Positions 9,873 through 18,841 of a stretch of DNA of 64,000 nt are shown piece after piece. Numbering within the stretch: the stretch's first letter is position 1; each line of letters opens with the position of its first letter. The stretch is from Alphaproteobacteria bacterium (GTDB lineage Bacteria; Pseudomonadota; Alphaproteobacteria; UBA9219), in contig WRDR01000002.1 in assembly GCA_009779745.1 (NCBI GenBank), forward strand, positions 1 through 64,000, written 5' to 3'. Both the position numbers and the translations under genes were made by a program. The notes under the pieces were generated by a model. That model worked only from the letters and a program-made list of their open reading frames with translations, ran no database searches and was not told where the DNA came from.

Positions 9873-10871
9873 ATGACAACGCTTGAAATATCGGAATTTT
9901 TGAAAAGCACCGGCTGGGGTGAGCATGTATCTATGGATTGGTTCAGCGGAGATTTTTCTTCCAGACGGTATGCGCGATTAAAGAGGGGTCAAGAATCCGC
10001 TATACTGATGGCCGCAGATAAGAATCAAAAAACCAAAGAATTCATAAAAATAGCAGCATTCCTTAAAGCATTGGGTGTACATACTCCTTCTATAATCGCA
10101 GAAAAGGCTGACAAAGGACTGGTGCTGATGGAGGATTTGGGCACTCAAAACATCGGTATGCTGTTGGATAACGGTGCAGAGGCATTGCCTTTTTATATAA
10201 AAGCGGCTGAATTGCTGGCAACGCTGCATAACAGAACAGAAAGTGATGCTTTAGAAAAACTGGATATTCCCCTGTTTAATAAAGATATGTTTCTGTCTCA
10301 GATGGATTTGTTTTTGGATTTTTATATTCCTTACGCTTACAAAAAAGAGCTATCGAGTAAACAAAGAAGTGATTTCTTAAGTTGCTGGCATAACTCGTTG
10401 GAATACATAGATACTCTGCCAAAAAGCATTCTATTGCGAGACTTTATGCCGGACAATTTAATGTTTTCTTTTAAAAGTAAAAGCCAATCAGCTGATGTTC
10501 CAACCAATACATATGATATAGGAGTTTTAGATTTCCAAGATGCAGGCGTTGGCTGTGTCGCTTATGATGTCGCCTCTTTGTGCGAGGAAGTCCGCAGAGA
10601 CGGAGGCTTTTCTTTATTACCTCAGGTCATAGATGCCTACTGCGCAATAAACAAAAACATCACAAAAGAAGACATGCTGAAAGCATGTTACATATTATCC
10701 GCTCAAAGGCATACCAGAATTTTAGGCATTTTGGCTAAACTCAAAAACACGGATAAGATACGATTCTTGCCGCGAGTCGAAGCACATCTGCAAAAACTTT
10801 TTTTGAAAATAGCCCACTCACAACCTTTTATTGATACTAATCATGTTAGAAAAACACACAAAAATATCTGA
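9873..10871 (+). CDS. amgK: N-acetylmuramate/N-acetylglucosamine kinase (AmgK-like phosphotransferase)
   Basis: Aminoglycoside-phosphotransferase-fold kinase. In this context it most likely phosphorylates MurNAc/GlcNAc at the anomeric carbon for wall recycling. The catalytic loop LLRDFMPDNLM (about residue 188) supplies Asp and Asn; VLDFQDA (about 216) is the metal-binding DFG equivalent. It lies directly before a MurU-like uridylyltransferase, the standard amgK-murU pairing in alphaproteobacteria, although the tsaE gene that often precedes them is absent. The start follows a 114-bp divergent gap to bamA. Substrate is inferred from context. Confidence 0.78.
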   Translation: MTTLEISEFLKSTGWGEHVSMDWFSGDFSSRRYARLKRGQESAILMAADKNQKTKEFIKIAAFLKALGVHTPSIIAEKADKGLVLMEDLGTQNIGMLLDNGAEALPFYIKAAELLATLHNRTESDALEKLDIPLFNKDMFLSQMDLFLDFYIPYAYKKELSSKQRSDFLSCWHNSLEYIDTLPKSILLRDFMPDNLMFSFKSKSQSADVPTNTYDIGVLDFQDAGVGCVAYDVASLCEEVRRDGGFSLLPQVIDAYCAINKNITKEDMLKACYILSAQRHTRILGILAKLKNTDKIRFLPRVEAHLQKLFLKIAHSQPFIDTNHVRKTHKNI

Positions 10872-11601
10872 CACAGCCATAGTCCTCTGTGCAGGATTCG
10901 GCACCAGAATGAGACCTCTTACGCTCACAACGCCAAAGCCTCTTTTAAAAGTGCATGGAAAAACAATGCTGGAGCTGGCACTCGCAAAACTGGGCGACAC
11001 AGGTCGCATAAAAAGAGTAGTTGTAAATACTCATTACCTCTATGAACAAATAGAAAGCTATGTGAGGTCTCTGGATTTAGCGAAACTGGGCTTAGAAGAA
11101 ATTATCATTTCCAGAGAAGAAGAGATTTTGGAGACTGGAGGAGGAATAGCAAAAGCCCTGCCCTACTTTGGAAATAAGCCTTTTTTCGCAATGAATGCAG
11201 ATCTTCCGTGGGTAGATGCTGTAAAAGAGTTTGGCAGTTTAAGCCGAATGATAGAGATGTGGAATCCGGAAGTTATGGACGTTTTGTTACTATTGATGCG
11301 AACTGAAAAAGCTATGGGATTTTCCGATGACGGAGATTTTTTTCTAATGCCTAATGGAGAAGTGTACAGAAAAAACACAAAGCCGCCCCGTCCATACGTA
11401 CTGATTTCAACCCAGATATTGAAGCCGGAGCTTTTTGCCGTTCATCCTTCGAAAGTTTTTTCCAACAATGTTATATGGCACAAAGCAGAGGAAGAGCATA
11501 AACTGTATGGGCTTGAGCATTCCGGAACGTGCTATCACATAGGCACACCGGAAGATTTACAAAAAGCAAATGCGCTTCTTACATGGAATAAAATGCCATG
11601 A
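10843..11601 (+). CDS. murU: N-acetylmuramate alpha-1-phosphate uridylyltransferase (MurU-like)
   Basis: Nucleotidyltransferase that would make UDP-MurNAc from MurNAc-1-phosphate, bypassing de novo synthesis. The N-terminal signature AIVLCAGFGTRMRPLT...PKPLL binds the nucleotide, and NADLPW holds the metal-binding Asp. I chose the ATG at 10843 (MLEKHTK...) over 10831 because it starts closer to the fold; both overlap the end of amgK. The stop overlaps addB as ATGA. A generic sugar-1-phosphate transferase is possible, but the amgK neighbour favours MurU. Confidence 0.78.
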   Translation: MLEKHTKISDTAIVLCAGFGTRMRPLTLTTPKPLLKVHGKTMLELALAKLGDTGRIKRVVVNTHYLYEQIESYVRSLDLAKLGLEEIIISREEEILETGGGIAKALPYFGNKPFFAMNADLPWVDAVKEFGSLSRMIEMWNPEVMDVLLLLMRTEKAMGFSDDGDFFLMPNGEVYRKNTKPPRPYVLISTQILKPELFAVHPSKVFSNNVIWHKAEEEHKLYGLEHSGTCYHIGTPEDLQKANALLTWNKMP

Positions 11602-14420
11602 CTAACATAGCTACCATACCGGCCGGCGAAAACTTCATAGAAACCTTATCAAAATATTTATTGGAAAAAAACGAGACGCTGGGAAATTATACAATATTTC
11701 TGCCTACAGGAAGAGCCAGAAACGAATTAAAAAAACACCTCATAAAAAAAACTAAAAGTCTGCCGCAAATATATAAGCTGAACGAGATAGATGACTATGA
11801 GCATGACAACACGGATATTGATATAAAACCTGCCATATCTGATATACAACGTCAAATAATACTTACCAGACTTATAAAAAAAGCATACAAAGACGTTACT
11901 GTTGAACAGGCTCTTTTGTCCGGGCAGTCTCTCTCCGCTTTCATAGACAGCTGTCTTATATCCAGCACTGACTTGCAAAAGATAGCGTCAAAAATAGCGA
12001 ATGATGAAACTTTAAAAATAGCCGGATTGTCCAGACACTCTGAGAAAAATCTGACGTTTCTGAAGATTATAGGAGATTCGTGGCAGGATATTCTATCCGA
12101 AGAAGGCTACATAGACAAAATACAAAGGCATAATTTAATCACAGAGCACAAGATTAAAAGCTGGAAAAACAGCGGGTCAAAAAACCCTATTATAATAGCA
12201 GGCTCTACGGGTTCTATTCCCGGCACTGCAAGACTGATGAGTGCTGCTGCCGCGCTTGAAAACGGTTTGGTGATTTTGCCGGGACTGGACACGGAGCTTG
12301 ATGTGTCTTTTGACAGAACTGTGAGCGATAAAATTGACGAGACTCACCCTCAATATAATATGATAAAACTGCTTCACAGCATGAGTATTACGGATTTAAC
12401 GAGCATACCGAAAATATCTTATACTTCACAAAACACTGCAAGACAAAGGCTATTAAGAGCAGCCTTTCTGCCGGCAAACATGACTGATGAATGGAGCAGG
12501 CTCCAAAAAGAAACAAAAGATGATGGTTTGTCCTTTTTCAAATTTGAGAACAAGTATCAAGAAGCATTAGGAATATCGATAAAGATAAAAGAGACGCTGG
12601 CTTCTTCTGAAAAAACAGTAATGCTGGTGACAAATGACAGGACTTTATCGAAACTGGTTTCTGAAATATTGAAGAGATGGGATATAAAAATAGAAGACAC
12701 CAAACCGCCTGATCTGAACAGCACACAGGTTGGAGATTTTTTGTTGTTAGTTTCAAGAGCACTGAAAAAAACAGAAACAACGCTGGATTGGCTGGCTATA
12801 TTGAAGCACCCATTGTATGTCTGTGAGAATGACGAGCACATACTGGCTTACGAGCTTTCGCAAAGAGAGTACAAACATCATAGTGATGATGAAGCGTATA
12901 CTAAAACAAACGCTATGTCTGATAAAGGAAATGTTTGCAAAGCATTGATTGCTGAAATGAAAGAGAAATACGGTTTTGATATAAATACCAGACTTTCGTT
13001 GAAAGAGATATTTGAAAAGCACATAGAACTGGCGGAAAAATTAGCGAATGCCAAAACTCTTTGGGATACGGAAGAAGGACAACAGATAAAGGAAATATTT
13101 GACTCGAAGTATGCGAAACACATTGATAACATATCAATAGATGACTACGCATCGCTGCTGAAAACTTTCTTCGCAGCAGCAGCTATCAAAAACAATGCGG
13201 CTAAAGACTACAATCCGCGGCTGATGATAGCCGGAACATTTGAAGCAAGGTGCCTTAATGCTGATGTGATTATTCTGGGAGGATTGAATGAAGGTTCGTT
13301 TCCTCTAAGCACTCCGGCTAATCCGTGGCTTTCCTTTAGTATGCAGAAAAAATACGGACTGGCTTCTCCGGACATACGCATAGGACTGGGAGCGCACGAT
13401 TTTTATACTCTGGCATCTTTCAAACAAGTTATTATGACAAGAGCGTGTTCGGAAGACAGTGTGCCTTCTGTTGAATCTAGGTTTACACGAATGCTTACAA
13501 CAGTAATGAATGCTTTAGGTTCTGTGTCCGGCGGTTATGAGCTTCCAAAATTGGCAAAGAGTTTGGACGCGGCAAAAGTCAGTAAATGCTGTGATAAGCC
13601 CGCTCCTAATCCGCCGCCAGACGCAAGACCGAAGCTGGTTCATGTTACGGACATAGCGAAATGGAAACAAAACCCGTATTACATCTATGCGAAATATGTA
13701 CTAAAATTTCTTCCGTTAGAAAGCATAGAACAGGATTTAGGCGCAGCAGATAAAGGAACTCTGATACACAAGGTTCTGGAAGAGTTCACGAAAAAATATC
13801 CGGCTGAGCTTCCCAAAAACGTAAAAGAAGAATTTTTGAAGATAGCATATGAGGCATATAAAAAACTGCCTGCCATACAAACAGAAGTGACTTGGAAAGC
13901 CCAGTTGTCGGACATAGCGGACTGGATAATAGAACAGGAAACAGAACACAGAAATAATGCTGTGAAAATCCTTGCAGAGCAGCGCGGAAAAATGGAAATA
14001 GATTTAGAGGATATTACTTTTACTATCAAAGGCAAGGCAGACAGAATAGAAATTTCAAAAGATAACAAGATTACGATAATAGATTATAAGACCGGAGAGC
14101 CTCCCGGCAGAAAAAAAATCGAAGATTTTTCAGAGCCGCAGTTACCGTTATTGGGATTGATAGCGATGAATAACGGATTTGAAAATCTGCCGAAAAACAG
14201 TGAAGTTACAGGATTGGAGTACTGGAAAATCTCTACAAACAGTACTAAGTGCAAGGCTTTGGAGTATAAGAGTTATTTTATAGAAAACTCGTTGAGACAG
14301 CTTAAAGATTTGATTGCGCCGTATTACAATAAAACAAGTCCGAGTCCATACAAAGCAACTGACGAGCTGAAATATGACGACTACAAGCACCTTTCCAGAA
14401 TTAAAGAGTGGGAAAAATGA
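11598..14420 (+). CDS. addB: AddB subunit of the AddAB helicase-nuclease
   Basis: Partner of AddA in resecting double-strand ends up to Chi for RecA loading. The 940 residues comprise an inactivated helicase-like N-terminal half and a C-terminal PD-(D/E)XK nuclease: GTLIHKVLEEF (about 720), GKADRIEIS, then IDYKTG (about 830) with the Asp and Lys catalytic pair. The four-cysteine iron-sulphur pattern of Firmicute AddB is not seen, as expected for alphaproteobacteria. ATGA overlaps join it to murU and addA. Because AddA here lacks its own nuclease, this is probably the only nuclease site of the complex. Confidence 0.88.
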   Translation: MTNIATIPAGENFIETLSKYLLEKNETLGNYTIFLPTGRARNELKKHLIKKTKSLPQIYKLNEIDDYEHDNTDIDIKPAISDIQRQIILTRLIKKAYKDVTVEQALLSGQSLSAFIDSCLISSTDLQKIASKIANDETLKIAGLSRHSEKNLTFLKIIGDSWQDILSEEGYIDKIQRHNLITEHKIKSWKNSGSKNPIIIAGSTGSIPGTARLMSAAAALENGLVILPGLDTELDVSFDRTVSDKIDETHPQYNMIKLLHSMSITDLTSIPKISYTSQNTARQRLLRAAFLPANMTDEWSRLQKETKDDGLSFFKFENKYQEALGISIKIKETLASSEKTVMLVTNDRTLSKLVSEILKRWDIKIEDTKPPDLNSTQVGDFLLLVSRALKKTETTLDWLAILKHPLYVCENDEHILAYELSQREYKHHSDDEAYTKTNAMSDKGNVCKALIAEMKEKYGFDINTRLSLKEIFEKHIELAEKLANAKTLWDTEEGQQIKEIFDSKYAKHIDNISIDDYASLLKTFFAAAAIKNNAAKDYNPRLMIAGTFEARCLNADVIILGGLNEGSFPLSTPANPWLSFSMQKKYGLASPDIRIGLGAHDFYTLASFKQVIMTRACSEDSVPSVESRFTRMLTTVMNALGSVSGGYELPKLAKSLDAAKVSKCCDKPAPNPPPDARPKLVHVTDIAKWKQNPYYIYAKYVLKFLPLESIEQDLGAADKGTLIHKVLEEFTKKYPAELPKNVKEEFLKIAYEAYKKLPAIQTEVTWKAQLSDIADWIIEQETEHRNNAVKILAEQRGKMEIDLEDITFTIKGKADRIEISKDNKITIIDYKTGEPPGRKKIEDFSEPQLPLLGLIAMNNGFENLPKNSEVTGLEYWKISTNSTKCKALEYKSYFIENSLRQLKDLIAPYYNKTSPSPYKATDELKYDDYKHLSRIKEWEK

Positions 14421-16831
14421 TACTCGCCCTTAAAGAAACCGACATAAATAAATTACAAAACACAGCATCGGATCCGGGCAAATCCGTGTGGGTGAACGCA
14501 TCGGCAGGTTCCGGCAAGACTAAAGTTTTAGTAGACAGAGTTCTCAGAATATTATTATCCGGAAATGAGCCTGATAAAATTTTGTGTATAACATATACAA
14601 AAGCCGCCGCATCTGAAATGTCCGAAAGAATCATGACCAAGCTGCATTCTTGGGCGATTTGCTCCGAAGAAAATTTAAAAGCAGAAATAAATACTCTTAT
14701 GGAATCCAGACCTTTTTCTTTGGAGCTGGCAAGAACGCTGTTTGCGAAGACGCTTAGAACTAATGTAAAGATATGCACTATACATAGTTTCTGTCAGGAA
14801 ATACTTTCTCGTTTTCCAATAGAAGCCGGGCTTATGCCTAATTTCAGAATCATGGAAGAAAACGACAAAAAAGATCTGATAAAAGAAGAGTTCAATAATT
14901 TTCTAAGAGACAGCATAAATCAAGAAGCCATAACAAAAATCTCTCTGGAGTGGAGCGATACAACGCTGGATAAAAATTTAGAAACGTTCGTAGAAATTGG
15001 AAAATATTTTGATTTTGCAAAGAATCTAAATCAGCAAAAAGAAACTATGCTTGAAAGCATATTCCAAAAACTGACTTCCGGATTTAAAACTAAAGAAGAG
15101 GTTATACGCGATTTTATTGATAAAACTGACAAAGAGCAGCTGAAAGATATGGCTTTTGACGATTATATCCAGTTATTTTTGACAAAAGACTATAAGCCCA
15201 GAAAAACTTTACTGAAAAATAAACCGGAGCATCTTGTAAAATCTTTGGAAGCAGAGGCGCAAAGGTGCCTTAAAGCAATTCAGGACATAGAAGGCATTGG
15301 AATATTCGATATAACAAAGGCTATAACGGATATAGGATTGTCTTTCGGAATACAGTGGCAGAATAAGAAAAAATCTCTCGGAATGCTGGATTACGATGAT
15401 TTAATTGCATATACGGCAAAGCTTTTTGACGATACGGACTTGGAATGGATTTTGTACAAACTGGATTACACAATAAAACACCTTTTAATTGACGAGGCGC
15501 AGGATACTAACAAGCTGCAATGGCAGATAATACACAAGCTCACAGATAACTTCTGGAGCGGCGATACAGACAAAACTCTATTCATAGTAGGCGACAAAAA
15601 ACAGTCTATATACAGTTTTCAAGGAGCGGACAGAGGCGAATTCATCAAGCAGGAAGAAAAACTGAGAGACTATCTTGAGGAAGTAAAGATAGACGTATCT
15701 TTCCGCTCGGAAAAACAACTGCTGGAAGAGATAGACAGGATATATGAACTCTCGGAAGAAGCGAGAAAAGGCGTAGACGATATAATACAACATCATGCAT
15801 TTCTCAACAACAGCCCAACAGAAAAAAGCATGGAAGTATGGAAATCATTTGAAGATGAAGAAGAACTCGCAGAAAGCATAGCGGATAAAATACTCTGTAT
15901 GAAAGACACCGGAGAGATTGAAGATTTCAGCGATATTATGATACTGGTACGCACAAGAAGCATTGTACCAAATCTGAATAAAGTTTTGCGCGAAAAAGGA
16001 ATCTCAACAATAGGCATGGATAAACTTTTATTATCGGAAGAATTGTGCGTGCAGGATTTGATGTCAGTGATAAAATTCGTTTTACTGCCGGAAGATGATT
16101 TGAACTTAGGAGTATTATTGAAAACGCCGTTTATAGGGCTGGACGATAAAAGCATAGAAGATATAGCGATAGGAAGAAGCGGCTTTTTATGGAACGAATT
16201 AAAATCGCTTAACAGCGAAATAGTCTCATATTTGGAAAATCTGATAAAAATATCAAAAAATTCTTCTCCGTTCGAGTTCGTATCGTGTGTGCTGAACATG
16301 CCGTGTCCTGCAAGCAAATACAGCGGATACAATGCGCTGCTGGCAAGGCTGGGCAACATGTCGTCCGACAGCATAGATGAATTTTTGTTGCAGGCATACG
16401 GCTATTCCAATGAGCATGAAAAAAGCCTCGAGCTGTTTATCAGGCATATAGAAAAAACAGAGCTCGAAATAAAAAGGAAGCTGGAGGATATTAAAGGCGC
16501 AGTTAAAATAATGACTGTACACGGAGCAAAAGGACTGGAGGCTCCGGTTGTGATTTTACCGGATACAGGAAAATCTCCGACAGCCGCACACGCAAACGGA
16601 TTATTGGAAATAGAAAACGATATAGTGTACGTGTCTAAAAAGCCTATCGTGTCCGGCCTGCAAAAACATCACGATAAAAAGTTCTCAGGTCTCATGGAAG
16701 AGTACAACAGATTATTATACGTGGCATTGACCAGGGCAAAAAAGAAACTGATAATCTGTGCGGGCGGTCAGGCATCAGAAAAAAGCTGGTATGGTATGAT
16801 CTCAAAAATCATAACTCCGGAAGAGGAATGA
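14417..16831 (+). CDS. addA: AddA-like UvrD-family helicase lacking the nuclease domain
   Basis: Superfamily 1 helicase motor of AddAB. Walker A NASAGSGKT, TYTKAAASEM (Ia), LLIDEAQDTN (II), VGDKKQSIYSFQGAD (III), VHGAKGLEAPVV (V) and LLYVALTRAKKKL (VI) are all present. The protein ends only about 40 residues after motif VI, at roughly 804 residues, whereas alphaproteobacterial AddA usually exceeds 1,100 and ends in a PD-(D/E)XK nuclease. No remnant of that domain follows; a promoter-like sequence and the next gene begin at once. The ATG at 14417 (ATGA overlap with addB) is preferred over the GTG at 14408. Confidence 0.85.
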   Translation: MILALKETDINKLQNTASDPGKSVWVNASAGSGKTKVLVDRVLRILLSGNEPDKILCITYTKAAASEMSERIMTKLHSWAICSEENLKAEINTLMESRPFSLELARTLFAKTLRTNVKICTIHSFCQEILSRFPIEAGLMPNFRIMEENDKKDLIKEEFNNFLRDSINQEAITKISLEWSDTTLDKNLETFVEIGKYFDFAKNLNQQKETMLESIFQKLTSGFKTKEEVIRDFIDKTDKEQLKDMAFDDYIQLFLTKDYKPRKTLLKNKPEHLVKSLEAEAQRCLKAIQDIEGIGIFDITKAITDIGLSFGIQWQNKKKSLGMLDYDDLIAYTAKLFDDTDLEWILYKLDYTIKHLLIDEAQDTNKLQWQIIHKLTDNFWSGDTDKTLFIVGDKKQSIYSFQGADRGEFIKQEEKLRDYLEEVKIDVSFRSEKQLLEEIDRIYELSEEARKGVDDIIQHHAFLNNSPTEKSMEVWKSFEDEEELAESIADKILCMKDTGEIEDFSDIMILVRTRSIVPNLNKVLREKGISTIGMDKLLLSEELCVQDLMSVIKFVLLPEDDLNLGVLLKTPFIGLDDKSIEDIAIGRSGFLWNELKSLNSEIVSYLENLIKISKNSSPFEFVSCVLNMPCPASKYSGYNALLARLGNMSSDSIDEFLLQAYGYSNEHEKSLELFIRHIEKTELEIKRKLEDIKGAVKIMTVHGAKGLEAPVVILPDTGKSPTAAHANGLLEIENDIVYVSKKPIVSGLQKHHDKKFSGLMEEYNRLLYVALTRAKKKLIICAGGQASEKSWYGMISKIITPEEE

Positions 16832-16841
16832 GAAAAAAAAC

Positions 16842-16870
16842 TTGGTTTCGAGAAGAAAAAATGTTAATAT
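16842..16870 (+). promoter_or_regulatory. Putative sigma-70 promoter for the DUF6489-like gene
   Basis: TTGGTT (16842-16847), a 17-nt spacer and TAATAT (16865-16870) lie about 30 nt before the ATG. A GTTAA/TTAAC inverted repeat overlaps the -10. It would uncouple the following two genes from addA. Confidence 0.5.
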
Positions 16871-16900
16871 AGAGTTAACGTTTTCCTTTGGAGCTCTAAC

Positions 16901-17212
16901 ATGAAAATCACTTTTAATATAGACTGCACGCCGGAAGAAGCTCGCAATCTCTTAGGTTTGCCGGATCTCGGACCTATGCAAAGAGCTTTGACAGAAGAGC
17001 TCGAAAAGAAGATGAAAGAGAGTATGCAGCTTCTAAACAATCCGCTTACTCCGCAAAACTGGTTCAATCCGGGACTGCAAAGCCTGTTCTGGGAGCAGAT
17101 GCAGAAAACTATGCAAAACATCACGGAAACCGCTGCTAACAATATGCTGTCGTTTTCTCATAGCAGCTCTGAAAACGCCGCTCCTGAAAAGAATAACCCG
17201 CGCGTAATATAA
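16901..17212 (+). CDS. DUF6489-like small alphaproteobacterial protein
   Basis: A 103-residue protein of unknown function. The start MKITFNIDCTPEEARNLLGLPDLGPMQ is the hallmark of a conserved alphaproteobacterial family (DUF6489, recalled, not searched), followed by an amphipathic helical stretch (LTEELEKKMKESMQLL) and a polar tail. It has no signal peptide or membrane segment. A GGAG ribosome site precedes the ATG. Its stop overlaps the next start as TAATG. The middle recalls phasin-like helical proteins, but I would not assign that role. Confidence 0.7.
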   Translation: MKITFNIDCTPEEARNLLGLPDLGPMQRALTEELEKKMKESMQLLNNPLTPQNWFNPGLQSLFWEQMQKTMQNITETAANNMLSFSHSSSENAAPEKNNPRVI

Positions 17213-17730
17213 TGCGTTTCTTCTCAAAAAATATAGATACTGAGCGTCTGAAAATACGCCCGATACATGTCAGGGATATTCCTTCTCTCGTAGAAATATT
17301 CAAGTCCAAAGACGTGGCGGAACATCTGCACACAATAACATATCCCTTCACACACCAAGACGGCAGAGAGCTTTTGGAGCTAATGAAAAAAGATATGTGT
17401 TTCGGAGTATCGCTAAAGAACAAAAGCGAACTCATCGGAGCCATCTGGCTGCGCATACTGAACACGGAACAAAAAGAAATAGGCTACGTACTGGACAGAG
17501 CTTTCTGGGGACAAGGACTGATAAAAGAAGCAATAAGAGAAGTGATACAAAGCAAAGTAAAAAAGAAAACAAAAACACTAATAGCCACAACAACGCTTTC
17601 GAACGAAAGATCTCAGCAAGTGCTGAAAGACTTAGGCTTCGAATGCTTGGGCGTTTTTGAAAGAGACTACAAAACAGCGGCAGAGGCAAGCAGATACATA
17701 ACGAAATGGCAGTTAGTAATGCAGAAATAA
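17212..17730 (+). CDS. GNAT-family N-acetyltransferase (RimJ/RimL-like)
   Basis: Acyl-CoA-dependent acetyltransferase of 172 residues. The opening TERLKIRPIHVRDI is typical of RimJ/RimL/YdaF proteins. GYVLDRAFWGQGLIKEA (about 87-103) is motif A, which binds the acetyl-CoA pyrophosphate, and TTTLSNERSQQVLKDLGFE is the conserved tail. The substrate (ribosomal protein N-terminus or small amine) cannot be told from sequence. It overlaps the upstream gene by one base and is convergent with lptG. Two ATGCAGA heptamers follow the stop. Confidence 0.82.
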   Translation: MRFFSKNIDTERLKIRPIHVRDIPSLVEIFKSKDVAEHLHTITYPFTHQDGRELLELMKKDMCFGVSLKNKSELIGAIWLRILNTEQKEIGYVLDRAFWGQGLIKEAIREVIQSKVKKKTKTLIATTTLSNERSQQVLKDLGFECLGVFERDYKTAAEASRYITKWQLVMQK

Positions 17731-17746
17731 AAATGCAGAATGCAGA

Positions 17747-18841
17747 CTAGCCGCTTTCTTCTATGTGAAGCAATGCAGCGATGCCGAGAGCCAGCATAAT
17801 TACCGGAATAGCCCACGTAGCAAGCACTATAGGAAGAGTATTATTCATGCCCAGTGCAAGCACCAGTTTGTTGAGAAAATGAGCAAGGCTGCCGATAAAA
17901 ACTCCGGCAATAATCATAGGCAGCACTCCGCCTCGTCTGTTGAGGCGCAAAGAAAAAGCAACAGCGAAAAGTGCCATAGCTAAAAGAGCAACGGGCTGCG
18001 CCAGAATGCTGTGGAAAGCAACTTCATGCCGCATAGTGGGAAGCCCGATAGCCTCTAAGGTTTCTATGAATTTAGGAAGCTCCCAAACAGAGATAGTATT
18101 AGGATCTGTCATGCTGTCCTGTATTTTAGAAACAGTAAGATTAGTAGGCAAATCCCACTCTTCCGCCTCTTCGGAAGTGTTGTTGCTGAAATTAATAATG
18201 GCGTTAGGAACGACCCACGAAGAGTCAATAAGCTGAGCCTCCGGAGCGTCTATGCGCTTGATATACCGCCCCTCCTCGTCATAAACAAAAACAACTACAG
18301 GAACAAGAGTCAAAGGAGAAAACTTAACTTTATCAGCATGAATTAGATAATTGTTGCCTTGATATGACTGCCGCATCCACAAGCCCGTACCGGTGAACTC
18401 GAAAGTAGGAGAAGCATCAAGATATTGAATCTCAAGCTCTTTATATCTGCCGTGAAGACTTGCGCCGATAGAATTGAGAACCGTTATATTAATAATGCCG
18501 AAAAGAAAAGTGACCAGCAAAGCAGGCGCAGCAAACTGCCAAGCAGAAACTCCTGCGGCTCTGGCAACAATCAGCTCTTGAGTCCTTGTGAGTTTCCAAA
18601 AAGTAAGAAGACCTGCGAAAAGCACTACAAAAGGAAGGATTTGTTCGATAGTGTCAGGCAGTTTATAGGCTGCCATAGTAAGAATGACATTGAAAGGCAC
18701 CTCGTGCTTAGAGCCGGATCTGCGCATTAGCTCCGCTACTTCGAAAAGAAAAACAATGCCCATCAACGCTGCAAGGAATGCTAGGAAACGGTATAAATAC
18801 TGTTTGCCGAAATAAGATGCGAGAACCCAACGTTTTATCAT
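17747..18841 (-). CDS. lptG: LPS export permease LptG
   Basis: Inner-membrane permease subunit of the LptB2FG transporter that extracts lipopolysaccharide and passes it to LptC/LptA. It has 364 residues with three membrane helices at each end and a periplasmic beta-jellyroll between (about 130-260). The start KRWVLASYFGKQYLYRF and the C-terminal pattern LAMALFAVAFSLRLNRRGG...GVFIGSLAHFL are typical. It overlaps lptF as ATGA, so both permeases are coupled. This fits the usual alphaproteobacterial block divergent from pepA. Confidence 0.9.
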   Translation of the reverse strand: MIKRWVLASYFGKQYLYRFLAFLAALMGIVFLFEVAELMRRSGSKHEVPFNVILTMAAYKLPDTIEQILPFVVLFAGLLTFWKLTRTQELIVARAAGVSAWQFAAPALLVTFLFGIINITVLNSIGASLHGRYKELEIQYLDASPTFEFTGTGLWMRQSYQGNNYLIHADKVKFSPLTLVPVVVFVYDEEGRYIKRIDAPEAQLIDSSWVVPNAIINFSNNTSEEAEEWDLPTNLTVSKIQDSMTDPNTISVWELPKFIETLEAIGLPTMRHEVAFHSILAQPVALLAMALFAVAFSLRLNRRGGVLPMIIAGVFIGSLAHFLNKLVLALGMNNTLPIVLATWAIPVIMLALGIAALLHIEESG

